From NCBI GenBank assembly GCA_050084515.1, contig CM114271.1, positions 21,204,001-21,268,000 on the forward strand: a DNA stretch of 64,000 bases, read 5' to 3'. The DNA comes from Blasia pusilla. Lineage: Eukaryota > Marchantiophyta > Marchantiopsida > Blasiales. The position numbers were made by a program, and so were the translations under genes. Under the pieces are notes generated by a model. The model had not been told where the DNA came from. It was given only the letters and a program-made list of their open reading frames with translations, and searched no databases. Below, in pieces: positions 1 through 12,111 of the stretch (within the stretch, counting starts at the first letter, position 1; each line of letters opens with the position of its first letter).

Positions 1-776
1 CTTTACCTCATGAAAAGTGTCACAACCTTGAATGAAGTCCCGCGTGTCACCCAACAATATTTGTGTTTCTCTTAAGCTTATCGAGAGTTTGGTATAAGAA
101 AGTCATTATCTCCATCGCATGAAAAATACATGGTCAACCACTTTGAATGAATCGAATGGTAATATCAATGTCCCTGTCCTTATTTTTGGTGCCGACTTTG
201 GTAGGGTGGAGTGATTATCTTCACCCCATGAAGAGCACCCGAACTTAGAATAATCCGTTGGTTAATCTTTGGATTTGCTTTGTATTCGCTCAAAAAAGAG
301 AAAATTGAGAAAATAGTTTTGTGATGGCCTATTATATTCACGTCGAGGAATTTACCAAAACTTTAAATGCACTCTATTGAGTGTTACCAATCAATATTTG
401 TGGTTCTTAAAGAGTTTAGCTTTTGGTGTAATGGAGCGGAGATTTAGGCTCCAACGTCCAATCAAAATGGACTATCAACTACCACAGCCTCATAAAGACG
501 CCTTTCGCTAGATAAGAAAGTGTTTACCACTCTCATGCATCCTTTGGGCCCAACAATTGGTCGTCGACAACACCCTTTGTAGTTAGTGATTGGAGGGCTA
601 GTTTCTCCAACGCCTTACGGCATTGCAAAACCCCATCCGCTTGACGATGAATCTTTTCTCCTATCTAAGTGGTCACCTATGGAGTTTCCTCGTTGCAAGT
701 CCTTCAATCAACGAGGAGTGAAATCCCATTAGAAGAGCTCCTCACATAACATGGCTCCAAATACTACTCACAAAGA
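1..776. other. intergenic, no gene recognised
   Basis: No open frame of useful length and no recognisable protein. The stretch contains a diverged internal duplication: about 45-105 and 377-434 share the order 'gtgt.acc..caatatttgtg' followed by a 'ttcttaa...gttt.g' block. It is probably decayed repeat DNA, but the family is unknown. Confidence 0.3.
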
Positions 777-861
777 GTGGCTTTAACTCCAGCTCGTCTC
801 CACCATCACTACTACTACCCAGTCTCTTCAAAACGTTCAATATTTAGTCTTTTAAATTTAG

Positions 862-1260
862 ATGAAAATCATCCCACATGGACCACATGGACCCCTAGTC
901 ACATCCAAAACTTTCATATTTCAAGTCTTGGACTCTCTCTATCTATCTCTCTCTCTAAACTATGGGATGGGAAAACAGCTAAACTCTTGCGCCTTGTGTG
1001 ACGATGGGGATGAAATCTCTGGTCATTACTATGTCTCCTGCACAAAATTCACAACACACAGAGCAAGAGCATATGCTGATATTGCTAAGCTGGTAACACC
1101 AGAATTGTTCAACACATTCAGTAGCCTTGATTCATTGCCCAAAGCTGCTGCACTGGTAAGTAAGGGATCCCCATCAGGTAAAGTAGATGGTGTGGTGAAG
1201 AGTTTCTTGGTTGACACTTGGAAGCTCCGCACAAACACGTTGTTTGGTCAGCACTCACAC
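862..1260 (+). pseudogene. possible zinc-knuckle protein fragment, LINE-like
   Basis: The frame contains C-x2-C-x8-H-x4-C near 988-1045, followed by about 65 residues of ordinary-looking, helix-compatible sequence, and then runs into repeat DNA. The spacing resembles the terminal zinc knuckle of LINE-type reverse transcriptases, but no RT or endonuclease is visible upstream. It could also be a chance frame or a fragment of an unrelated zinc-binding protein. No function is assigned. Confidence 0.2.
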
Positions 1261-1331
1261 TGTATGAGAGTGTCTCCCTCCTCTCACATGGTACCTTCTT
1301 CACTTGCTTCTCTCTCTACACCCATCCCAGT

Positions 1332-1570
1332 CTCAAGCACCGTCCAACCAGGGCACGGGGTCATGGTCGCAAGGCTATGACAGGCACTACTTAATGAGTA
1401 CAGTCTCTCGCTCTCTCTTCAAGCACCGTCCAACCAGAGCCTGGGGTCTATGGTCGCAAGGCTACCACAGGCACTACTTAATGAGTAGAGTCTCTCTCTC
1501 TCTCTCTCGCACGGGATACTGCGACTGGCACTACTTAATGAGTCCAGTCTCACTCGGGATACTGGCATCA
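1332..1570 (+). repeat. tandem copies of a dispersed repeat with (CT)n tails
   Basis: Two near-identical units, at about 1332-1408 and 1421-1491, begin 'caagcaccgtccaacca' and end 'aggcactacttaatgagta'; each is followed by a CT-rich run. A third, partial unit (about 1519-1570) keeps only the 'ggcactacttaatgagt' part. A further copy lies in reverse orientation at 37,776-37,850. The unit plus CT tail behaves like a small dispersed element, but no tRNA-type promoter boxes were recognised. Confidence 0.75.
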
Positions 1571-2462
1571 TAAGTCAGGATATGTGAGTTACATGTATGA
1601 CGAGATTGGCTCCTCATGAAATAGAAAATGCAAAGTTCATGTGGTTATATACATCCAAACCAAATCGGTGAAAGATGTGCGCATCGCAATGGCAATTGAG
1701 TGATGGCAATTACCTCAAAAGAAGGAAATCTCTGCAAGTCACAATATGTAAATGATGCAAATGATATGAGTGGACCTCAAAATAGGTCGTTTTGTGGGTG
1801 CTGGCATATCCCTAAAAAATTGCAACCTTGCCACAACCGCTGTTGGAGAGGCAGATCGACACGACACGAATGAATGGGATACAAGAATTGAATACATCAT
1901 CAGTCGAGATAAGAAACAACACCTTGTTCATGACACAGTCCATGAGACAGTAGCAAAGACTTGTGATCCAATCTTAGAATTGATGAGTGTGCCAAAGTTT
2001 TAGTAGTCTGCAAAGTCAATTCAGACAGCCATAGTAGTCCTTCCACTAACGTCACATTTCTAGTGCTCGAGTGGAAAAGAGCGTTGGACTTTCAAGGGAA
2101 AACAATGGCAGTTTAACCACATTCACTGAGATGTTGAACTCGAATCTTAAGGGGAAGAAACCAGCATCCATGGATAAAGGGGAAACGCAACAACCTAAAG
2201 ATATGCAGCTACCCAACCAATCGGGTCATTTCGACCAGATCCCCATCTCATCATGTAGAGAAGAACATGCAATCAACAACTAGACAGAAAGCTCGTAGGC
2301 CGTGGCAGGAAAATCTCCAGCACTGCAATATAATCATTTCCTCGGCACGGAACTTAGTTTGACAAAAACATTTCTTGACATTTCTTGCTCCACTATGTGT
2401 AACTTTTTGGTATGTTTTGTGAACATACCAAAAAAGCTAAATTAGCAGACGGCAGTAGAACA
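1571..2462. other. region downstream of FY, no gene recognised
   Basis: Two short plus-strand frames (1770-2003 and 2071-2283) show no recognisable motif. Part of this interval should be the 3' untranslated region of the minus-strand FY gene that ends at 2463. No clear AATAAA-type signal was fixed. Confidence 0.3.
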
Positions 2463-5400
2463 CTAAGAGTGAGGAGGACCGGCTCCATGAGGATGAGGAG
2501 GTACACCCATTGCCATTCCCATGACCAATCCCACATTCATTCCATGTCCCCGAATGTCCATCATGTTTGGTGGCGCGCTTCCCTATCAAGCAATGAATGG
2601 CAGTGAAACCCATGTCAGAAAATGTAGCTCAGTCCCTCCACTAGAGTGAACATAACTCATAAATCTCCATCCCCATGGTCCTCAAACTTCCATAAACCCA
2701 CCTACTTACAGCAATGGAAGACAGTTTAAGAACTTATAGGGGTTTTTAAACTGGAAGTTGAAAAATCCCTGCTCCACAGATAAGTGGAGCTGCCAAGGGA
2801 GAACTGTTGAGTTAGCCTACTCTACTATTTCTCATTTTAGTGACCAGAACATGGAGCGGTGGTATCAATCATACGAGAAACATAGATTCTACAGTCTATA
2901 GTAAACAAGCGAGTATCAAGCAACTGATCACATACTCATGTCTTGCATGAAGTTGTATCTAGCTGCACTACTAACTCACCTCACTGTAGAGCTGAAGGGG
3001 TTTTATTTCTATGGAAAGAGTTGAATGGTGAACTCTCACTAAAACTTGAAACATGAAGTGCCATCACCTCACTTTGGAGAATACACTCAAGTTGACTACA
3101 AGTGGGATCACTTTCGTCAAAAATATCATTCAACCTGACTGCTCATTAAAACGAATTCATATCTCATATCTTGACTCCCTTGACCACCACCTTGATATTC
3201 ATTCCCCTCTTTGGGTTTTGAATCTCCGAGAACAATGTGATACACAAAATCATTCTTCAACACCCCAAGACCTTTATTGAACTACTCCGTCATAGACCAG
3301 ATGAAATTGTCTTTTGATAATTCACCAACGAGCCTGCAAGTGTATGCTCCACTTATAAAATGTCAACAGTCAGTTCATTTATCCAGAATAAGGATCTACC
3401 TGGAATGTGTTGGAGACTGGAGCACCAACCATAGGAGCTTGCAAAGGCTGTGCTACAGAGGCCCCAAAGGCTGCAGAAACACTTGGGACAGCTATTCCAG
3501 GGGGTCGAGGTGGCACAGCCCCAAAAGGTGCTCCAGAACCCAAGCCCGTCTGCACACCTCCTACATTGGGTCCTGAGTGCATTTGTGGTTGTCCCATGGA
3601 AGGTGATGGACCCATTATCTGTCTCATGGGTGGTGGAGCCTGAGCAAAAGGACCAGTATTTGGCATAGGTGTTTGATTTAGTCCTGAGGCACCGGAGGGC
3701 ATCGAAAGCACGTTTTGTTGCATCAAATGCGGGGGCAAGCCGGGAGGTTGCTGAGGAAAGTTGGACACCACTGGTAAAGCTTGTGTGGGAAAACCATGAA
3801 GAGATTGCTGCAGATGTTGCTGTGACTGCTGCTGCTGCTGCATTTGCTGGTGTAGCTGCTGTTGCTGCTGCTGTTGTTGCTGCTGCTGTAAGCTGGATTG
3901 AGCTGCAGAAGGATAGGGAGTGTTGGGAGGTGGAGGGGGAGGAGGAGTATTGGAAGTCATGCCACCTAGAACTGCTTGAAGCACTGGTGCTGCTACAACC
4001 GTGTCTACTGGGACTTGGGGCATCGGCATGGCCATGCCAACACCAGGAATGGATCCCTCACCCCGATTTGGTCCTCCCCCCCCAGTGAATACCCCAGGTG
4101 TCATTGATCCATCTGTTGCTATCGCATTCGAAGTGGTCCGGCCACCAGATGAAGCTTGGAGGTCACTTGGATTTCCTGGTCAGAGCAAAAGTTTGTTGGA
4201 AATTAGTGAGCAGGCTGACATGCATTTAACACATTATCATGCAGGTCTACAAGAACTCTTGTGATGCACACTCACAGGAAATATTCCTGTATCACGTTAA
4301 TCTTGTCCATGAGACATATCAAGTTCGTAGACACCACCCTGTTCAAAATGGTCCATCAGCAGACTACAAATTCCCATCCAAGCAAAACCACCTCCTGGTT
4401 GGCAACCCCAGATGGATCCGGGTCACAGAACTCAATCCATGTGAGCTCAATAGCAACCCAGGAATGGAGCATCCACACAAGTCTCACCGAACAGTCACGG
4501 CTTCAGGAGATGCCCCCTTTCAGGAATCATCTTCCACTGACCTGTATGAATGCTTTACCAGTCCTGATATATCAAGGACCAGTTCTCCATTGGGACCGTT
4601 GCTTATCAGATTTATACTAGTCATTACACAATGTCTAGTTTCACACTGACATTCTTACAAGTCGACTTTGTTGCAATCAGGATACTGATAGAAAAACATG
4701 AACCGTGAAGCCTTTCATCTCCAGAATAAATATGCAAAATGCAGCTGGCACACAATACATCGGAAACCTCTTACCTTGAGTGTGAGGGATGGTCTGCCTG
4801 CAGTCTCGAAGTGAATCTCCGGGACGATTGCGGCACCAAAACTTTGTTGTGTGGTCATTGCTTCCACTGCAATGACACAAATAGTACCAGAAATCTCAAC
4901 CCTCGCTGCAAACTAAGAAAATTAAAACCAACTTGAAATAGTCCCACAAGCACAGTTTAGATCAGGATATATAGATCCCCATAGCTCCTTCAAAAACGAT
5001 ATCTTAATGAAAATTGCTGCTGCGAATGGAAAGAACAAATCGACATCTCTCCAAAAAGCATTAAGTACCAGCTCTTTATGTACCTGCAAAGTATATGTCC
5101 CATTGGGTGCCACGCCAAGTCCCAAACACTGCTTTCATGAGCGTTAGCAACCTCAGCTTGAGGAACCTCATGCCTGGAACATGGCAGAAAATAGCATAGT
5201 TTGATAATGAGTGCGTATGTCCTTAGACCCACACCCCAAGAAAATGATGGCCATAGTACCAGAGGTTCAATTACCCTTTCTTACTGTTCTTAGGCCAGTT
5301 GGATATGTGCTTACTACCTGACTTGCTCACCCCTCCACAGTACGAATAGATGGTATTCAATTCAAGTACCCTTAACTTTGGAAAGGCAACCAAGAAAATG

Positions 5401-8400
5401 TACATTAGATAGTTACAAGAGGACTTCGGTCAGTACCCAACAAGCCAGTGAATGATGCTCCCGTCATAGCTGCCACTGACAAAGAGTTCCTCATGAAAGG
5501 GATGCCATGCCAAGGCTGCCAAAAACCACAACTATGTTAGTCAAGGGGCTTCATGCCTACAGACACAATGAACACGTTCCTGTTGTACCAAGTTAGGAAG
5601 TCCAGAATTGAAAAGTATCAAAAGGGAGTAAAATAAGCACAACTATGAAGGCAGTGGTACCCACATGTGACCTCCTTCCGATGTCCTCTATAAGACTCCA
5701 GTTCTTTCAAAGTCCGAATGTCATATAGCTGCATGGACACGTGTAACAGGTCGATGAATGTTGCTTTAGTACACCCTACACAAGTAATCCACCAAAAAAA
5801 AAACCTGTGATCTTGACCTACTGAACAATTGTAAGGAGTAGTTACCTTAATAGTCTGATCACGGGAAGCAGTGATAACCCAGTTTCCATTACTATTCCAC
5901 TTAACTGAGAGAACTGTGTTTTTGTGTCCGTGTCTGCAAGGCAACAGTCATGTGAGCAGAATTCTAATGAATGGTTTTTAGTCACTGATATTTGCAGCCG
6001 TTTCAATCACCCATTTGGTCCATGCCATCAAATGAACTATACAATCTGCTGTGAATTTGTTCTATCTTGAATTGGAACATGTACACTGACCAACAAATCC
6101 CACGACAAACAGAACAACACAGGCAGTCAGTTACTCACAATGTGCTGAGTTCACGTCCTGTTTTTGCATCCCATAGCTTTACCAGATTATCCTTTGCTCC
6201 TACAGTAGCCCAAACCACAAAGAGTTACCCATCAATTCGAATTCAGCTGCCATGGTCATGCACCAAAGAAGAACCACAAGGATCAGCTTGGAGGTTACCT
6301 GACACAAGCAGAGACTTTTGAGGATGCCAATCAACACTCTTCACATCCCAGCCATGGCCTGCCCGATTGAAAAAGCACATCCACGACCCTTGTCAATTTC
6401 CGTCTGCAGCTCGTGAACATTCTCCCTGTCCAGTTTGCCCTCACTGCACACGGGTACATCATATGAGCATGTAAGGTCTCTCCAGACCCTACAAAACTCC
6501 CTCTCCCTTATCACTATCTCTACCATTGATGGATAAAAGGCTATCATTTACATTGATTGACAAGTATCCCTTTCCCACCAGCAACCAAGCATTGAGCACA
6601 AATTCAATGGCTTGTCGTTGTGCCCTGAAGGAAAATGATCCACGCCTTCTTTCATGCCTTTAGGGCTGGCTCAATGGAGCTATAAATGCAGACTTTCACC
6701 CAAGAGACTGGGAGTCCCCACACAGCTCCAACAACTGGATTTAGACCAGAGTTTGAAGCATTGAAAATTTGCAGTAACATTATCCCCATAGTTCTCTGAA
6801 ACGCTTTCAAAGGTAGTCCCAGTACAAATCTGGAACACCGTGTGATATCATCATCATTCCTGCTCTCATATCCCCATCCAACCTTTTGAGTTTTGTTTAG
6901 TACAAATAGGGTCTGGGATCCAAGGCCAAGGGGCTATAGCAGGAAGAAAGAGTTCTGGAGCTTTGCCCTGCTTCCAATGTCAGATTAACTCTTCAGAATC
7001 TTCAATTCTGCACCTCCAAATTGAACATGAAGGGTAACTTGAGGTTGAATTGCACTGTACCACGAATGATCCCAAGCAGATGAGAATAACACTCTGAGAT
7101 GGACGTATTTGAGACAACTTTCTATGTCTGAAGACAGTTTTAATTTAAGCTGGCTACAAGTTTTGATATTCATTTGGTTGAGGATGGCATAGATAGGCTC
7201 TGGTTGTGTCTGTTCACCCCGGTTTATGTTCCTCCCTTTTCTATTGGCAACCCATGAGAAAAGGATTCTCACCCATTCACTCGTCTTTAACTCCTTTAAG
7301 CATCCTGGATCATTATTTTACTACTGCTTTGGCCCACAATGCATCCACCAAAGAAAGGTCACTGTTTAAGAGTGAAACAGCGAAGGAAAATGCCAGTTCC
7401 AAAGCTATAACCGTACATTCAATTGGATCTCTTGGCCTTTCAAACAAAGCCTCCATTTTGTGGTGTAGCCCAAATAGAGCGTGATAGGAGAAAAGTTCTA
7501 AAACATGAACCTCAGTACAATATAATCTCTAAATAAAATATCCCTTGGGTTGAGCAGAAAAAACCAATCTGACCCAGATGCCTACAGTAGATTCCTCAAC
7601 ATAATCATTCTGAGTTTCTCAATTCCAAGTGACTTTTCTTGTTCCAATTTGTGCATGAAGACTTACTTTCATCTGCTATTGGCTGCAGTTGTCCAAACAA
7701 AGACTGTGAATCCTAAACTAAACACTTCAGAAGATAACAGACTCAAAAAAGAAGGCGAGGAATTGTATCATACCAGCTAGTGATCGTTCCTCTTGACAGC
7801 GTGCAAAGTCCCACACTTTGACAGTTGTGTCGTCAGAACACGAACAAAACTTCAGGTCTGTGCTGGAGAAACTGGAAATTAACCCACAGATTATGGTAAA
7901 ATAAGTGCTTCAAGTCTTTGAAAGTAATCAGAATTGTTAGGCAAACACAGATTACATGTTTGTAATCTGTGTTTGCCTTCCGCAAAACACAGATTAAGAT
8001 CTTCCGCAAAATCAAAATAAAATTATCTTTAGCCATGCTCCATTGCCACTTTTGGCAGACCTGAAGCTCTCATCTCTTAAACAAGGACCTACTATATTAC
8101 ATGACTAAGCATAATCCAACACAAGAACAAATAGACAAAACTATTACCAAATATGTGAATGCGTCTTAGAGAATTTGATTGTGTGCCCTGGATCAAAATC
8201 TCTGACACGGTCAAAAAGTTGAGAGCTCATACCTCAAGTCCCGCACCGCCTCCTTATGGGCCGTCTTGTTGGCCTTCACATTATTCATATTCGTCTGCCA
8301 GTACCTACAGAACAAGAAGATAGTGTTATAACCAGTAGCACTTCAAGGAGAAAGCATCAGGAACCTATCACCAAGAAAGCTCCTGTTTCCTTAAACGCGC

Positions 8401-11400
8401 TCTCTTCAGTAAACTGCACACTCACTTGATGCAGCCACCATCATCTCCTGTCACCATCCAGTTTTCATTGTGACTCCAGACCATTGATCTGACTGCCAGA
8501 TCATGTGCCTGCAACTCAGTCTAAAGGTTTCAGTAGAAGCCAGCAAAAGCCTCATATCCTTAACGAAACACAAACACAATCTGCATACAAGGGTAAGGAT
8601 CATGAACTACCACACTTAAATCACGCGCTTGCAATGTTGCTCATGCGATACCCTATTATTCCAGGACGCCCATACAGCAAATTGGAATGGCACATTCAAA
8701 TAGTCACTACATGGAAAAACTAACCTGATTTTCCATGATTTACGGAAGAAGCTACTCCGACCAGTGAGTACCACAAGCAAACTTATGTGACAACCAACCA
8801 GAGGATTCACACTAGCATGCTACTCCAAGAAAAGGAATGCACCGGCATTATCACCTCAAAATTGAATGACTTTTCTACCGACCAGAAAACCTACTCCAGG
8901 AAAAGCAATACACACATACCTGCAAAATCATTTCAAAATTGAAAGAAAGGCCATTCCACAAAGTGAATTCTCCACTTTGTGATCCTGTAATGAGCCTTCG
9001 TCCCGTAGGAGTCCACTGCAAAAGTTATGAGAACCAGATAAGAAACTCACAGCATTACCAGAGTGGAACCAGGAAAAATAAGGAGCCACAAATAGTTTAC
9101 CAAGTGATGATGAACTACCACTTCCACTTACCAGTACTCTGTTGATGGAACATCGTACTTTGTTGGTGGAGGGATGGACAAATTTGGTTGCAAAACTGGT
9201 TGAAGGATTATCAGGATATGCTACCGCTGGTAGCAACTGCACAATCGCCAAAACAGGTCAAGATCACACACTTTTGCCTCATCTGGATGATACACTATCC
9301 ACTGGTTTTAGCTAAGGAGTGACACGATAGGCTTTGAGCTGTGAATCTAAAATGCAAAGATTTTGAGCTGTGCTCTTATTAAGTTTTAGGATCCCTTCAT
9401 CAAGGTCTGGTTGCTACATTTCAACACCTGAAACAGTGAATTACTTTTGACTTCACTGCCTCTTTTGGCTGTCAAATATCTTGCTTGATCTGGCATGCTC
9501 TGATCCCGCAAGTGTTGTAACTCCAAGTCCATGGGTCTCTTGTGTCCAGGTGGAAAATTAATTTGCTCATTCGCTTAATTTTTCACCATCACATACACCT
9601 CTCAGCATAAAGTCCTTCCTCCCAGGGAACCCAACCTCCATTTTCTACATTCCAATCACAACATACTGCCATGCACAGCCAAAGGGCCCCTTGCATCACC
9701 AGAAAGGAGCAAAAAGGAAGGCTGCTACCAGAAACACACCAACAAGACATGCAGAATCAGGTTATGTTGATGAAGTGATAATGTGAGTTATTCCTCATTG
9801 CCCACAAGAAAAACATCAGGCTTAGAAAATTACGCACATCCACAGCAGCGGCAGGTGTTGGCTGTAATATGTGGGCATCACGGACGTCTCGCTGCCACAT
9901 GCGTACCTGTACCATCCTCTTATTAGTAGAAGCTCCTGAGTCAATAACATCTACCCAAGAATCACTGAGAATCTATTCCTGTTGTAACAACCTGCTGAAG
10001 CAATGACTCTTCCATGACTGCACCGCTTGTGCTAAGGCAAGGGAAATTAGCACTGAGCAAAAGCTTCAGCAAATGTGTGCCGGATTACACCTGAAGGTAC
10101 CGCACCACAGTGGAACTGTAATCAACTGTTCTCCGATGGACTGGCTTCCGCATTCGCTTTCCTGAAGAACAGCAGAAATTTGATTATCAGCTCTATTACT
10201 TGAGAGCACTAAAACTGAGACTGACACTCCGAGTGATTCATTCAAAAATGATAAATGCACAGAACATCTGTTGGGCAGACCACATGCTCTCAGGCATGAT
10301 CCAGACCTTAACTATTCACTTATTGATCCATATTTGTTAAGTACTTGACAGAATAGAGTATCCAAAACCAAACAACATTCACCACTTGATCGAGCATTCA
10401 CAGAGGAACATTGGACCCAGATGTCATGACATGCAAGGATAGTTCGCCTGAACATCTGTAGGTGGGAGCACTGTATGATCTGGAAAATACCCCTATACAC
10501 CTTCTGAAGAAATTAAAAAAAACTACTTGAAATTCCCTTCACCACTAGGTAGGGTTCCAAGTATAAGTCCAATCATCAATCAATTTGCAACATTGTAGGG
10601 TGGATCCAGTGAAAGAAAATTCAGACCACGGGCTCTCTTCCATGGAGTGGAATGAGAGCTCTCTTCCGACACAGCTATGCTCTATGCAAACCCTGCCTCC
10701 CTCGATGGATGAGGACTACCATTTGATGCACGCAAGAGATGATAGATTCAAAGGAGGGTAAAACCTGAGGTTCGAAGAAGTGTGTGAACGGAAGAGAGAT
10801 GAAACTCAAACCTGTGGATTGACTGAACTCAGAGAGCATGCCCAAAGTACTTTTCAGTACGGCAGAAGGGCAGGCATGCGACTGGACACGACTTCGTGGG
10901 AGACGAGTGCCGGTCCGAATAGACTCCATGCAAACTTGTGCAATTTACCGCTGAGGCAGATTAAACCAGGAACCCACCTTCCAAAAAGGTCCAGCGTCGT
11001 GAAACGCAACCTCACTCACGAGTCACAAGAAGGAAAAGAAGAAGAAGAAGAAGAAGACTGGACCAACTCCGGAAGGTTAAAGTGGAGAGTGGAGAGGCTC
11101 AAGCAGCAGCAAAACCCATGCAGGCGAATTGGGGCCAAGAGATGCTGTGAAGGAAACGTACCAGCGCAGGCAGAGGACGAAGATTGGACGAAATTTCAGA
11201 AGGTTAGAATGAGAGAGGAGGGGTAGGGAAAGGGTCAATCAGCTCGACAAACTATGTCAGCGAATTGTGGGTAACAGATACTACGGATGAAATGCAGCAG
11301 CAGGAGCGGAAGACATAGACGAACGTTAGAGTGGAGAGGAAAGGAGTAGGGATAGGGATAGGGTAAGACAGATGGAAGACCAATGTCGACGAATTGTTGG

Positions 11401-11576
11401 TAAGAGATGCTGTGTAGAAAATGCACCAGCTTACCATCGAATATGACGTTGGGGCGGGAACCGAATTCGGAAGACTGAGGGGCAGTGTTCGCAGTGCCAG
11501 GACGGTTGCTATACTCGTGGCTCTGGCTCTGCAGGTTCCCCTGCATCTGGTTGCCTTCCCCATACATTCGCTCCAT
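2463..11576 (-). CDS. FY: FY: WD40 polyadenylation factor (WDR33/Pfs2 family), 17 exons
   Basis: Exons (minus strand): 11576-11435, 10161-10091, 9906-9838, 9236-9132, 9015-8920, 8508-8426, 8304-8233, 7871-7774, 6358-6299, 6199-6139, 5933-5846, 5728-5665, 5515-5437, 5173-5084, 4866-4775, 4175-3400, 2582-2463. All junctions are GT-AG with agreeing phases and sum to 722 codons including TAG, close to the family's 650-720 residues. The conserved N-terminal block (KRMRK, then [11 protein letters not shown]) precedes seven WD40 repeats (about residues 115-410), including the highly conserved [16 protein letters not shown] near exon 15. A Met/Pro/Gln-rich tail with polyQ follows (about 424-721). Family knowledge: FY is a nuclear CPSF subunit that helps recognise the AAUAAA signal and works with FCA in 3'-end choice. 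I chose the start ATG at 11576; an in-frame TTG at 11582 is not used. The tail shows no PPLP motif. The last splice (3399/2583) is the least certain one, because reading through it ends the protein six codons later. Confidence 0.95.
3812..3890 (-). repeat. CAG/CTG-rich polyglutamine tract in FY
   Basis: Interrupted CAG/CAA repeats inside FY exon 16 encode three glutamine-rich runs separated by H, M and S residues. The tract lies in the low-complexity tail, not in the WD40 propeller. Length variation between alleles would be expected. Confidence 0.85.
7939..7978. repeat. perfect 18-bp inverted repeat in an FY intron
   Basis: The arms are 7939-7956 and 7961-7978 with a 4-nt loop, starting 'aggcaaacacagattaca'. 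They lie in the FY intron between the exons ending 8233 and starting 7871, so the transcript could form a strong hairpin there. A partial extra copy of one arm ('aaacacagatta') follows at about 7985. Confidence 0.85.
11073..11430. repeat. three diverged tandem units in FY intron 1
   Basis: The units begin near 11073, 11201 and 11322 (period about 120-128 bp). Each carries a 'gttagagtggagagg'-like start and a 'gcgaattg.gg.aa.agatgctg' middle. The third unit reaches almost to the exon 1 donor at 11434. A long plus-strand frame over 10,780-11,226 is a by-product of these purine-rich repeats. Confidence 0.6.
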
Positions 11577-11595
11577 GATCAACCACTATGCACTT

Positions 11596-11658
11596 TCATA
11601 ACGGCTCCATCTTCGTTTTCTGCACACACTCTCTATGATCTCTTATCATCATCATCAT
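11596..11658 (-). promoter_or_regulatory. possible upstream ORF in the FY leader
   Basis: Four consecutive ATG codons (11658-11647) open a 20-codon frame that ends in TGA at 11596-11598, 19 nt before the FY start codon. If transcription begins upstream, as the GA-rich leader suggests, this uORF would precede FY and could lower its translation. The transcription start is not known. Confidence 0.35.
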
Positions 11659-11874
11659 GACTGAAACGCTCCCCGCTCTATCGTGCTCCACTACAATCCA
11701 GGAAACCATCCTCTCAATCCAAACCTCGCCTGCCCTCAAAACCCACAGCTCAACGCGGAAAAGAACCGGAGACGCTTCAAAACATCATGCGCCATACAAT
11801 TGGTAGAACTCTCCTCTCGATCCCAACTTCACAGTGCCCTCCACTCCTAAACTTCCCACCCTTCCCTCCACGCG

Positions 11875-11880
<6 letters not shown>

Positions 11881-11924
<44 letters not shown>
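11881..11924. repeat. (CT)22 microsatellite upstream of FY
   Basis: An uninterrupted CT run that reads as GA on the FY strand, about 300 bp upstream of its start codon. GA-rich tracts are common in plant promoters and leaders. Confidence 0.9.
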
Positions 11925-11928
<4 letters not shown>

Positions 11929-12076
11929 GCAAGCATTTCAAATCGAAGTCCCACAACCCCTTCGGAACCCGTGGACAGTCTCTTTCACTCACTTCAGCTA
12001 AGCTGACCTTGCAAGACGGAGGCAGAGGGTGAGACGAGGACGGTGTAGGACAGGCCAACTGCTGAAACCTGTCGTA

Positions 12077-12078
<2 letters not shown>

Positions 12079-12108
<30 letters not shown>
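12079..12108. repeat. (CT)15 microsatellite upstream of FY
   Basis: A second uninterrupted CT run about 500 bp upstream of the FY start codon. Together with the 11881-11924 run it generates long Arg/Glu-rich minus-strand frames that are not genes. Confidence 0.9.

Positions 12109-12111
<3 letters not shown>

Noticed and set aside
1450-1465. 18S rRNA gene fragment
   Set aside because: Only about 15 bases match the remembered rRNA sequence; reported as a curiosity of the dispersed repeat, not as an rRNA feature.
3407-4088. Long plus-strand frames opposite FY exon 16
   Set aside because: Low-complexity complements of the Pro/Gln-rich FY exon; no domain, and the minus-strand gene explains the open frames.
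10780-11226. 148-codon plus-strand frame in FY intron 1
   Set aside because: Purine-rich tandem repeats keep it open; composition is repeat-like.
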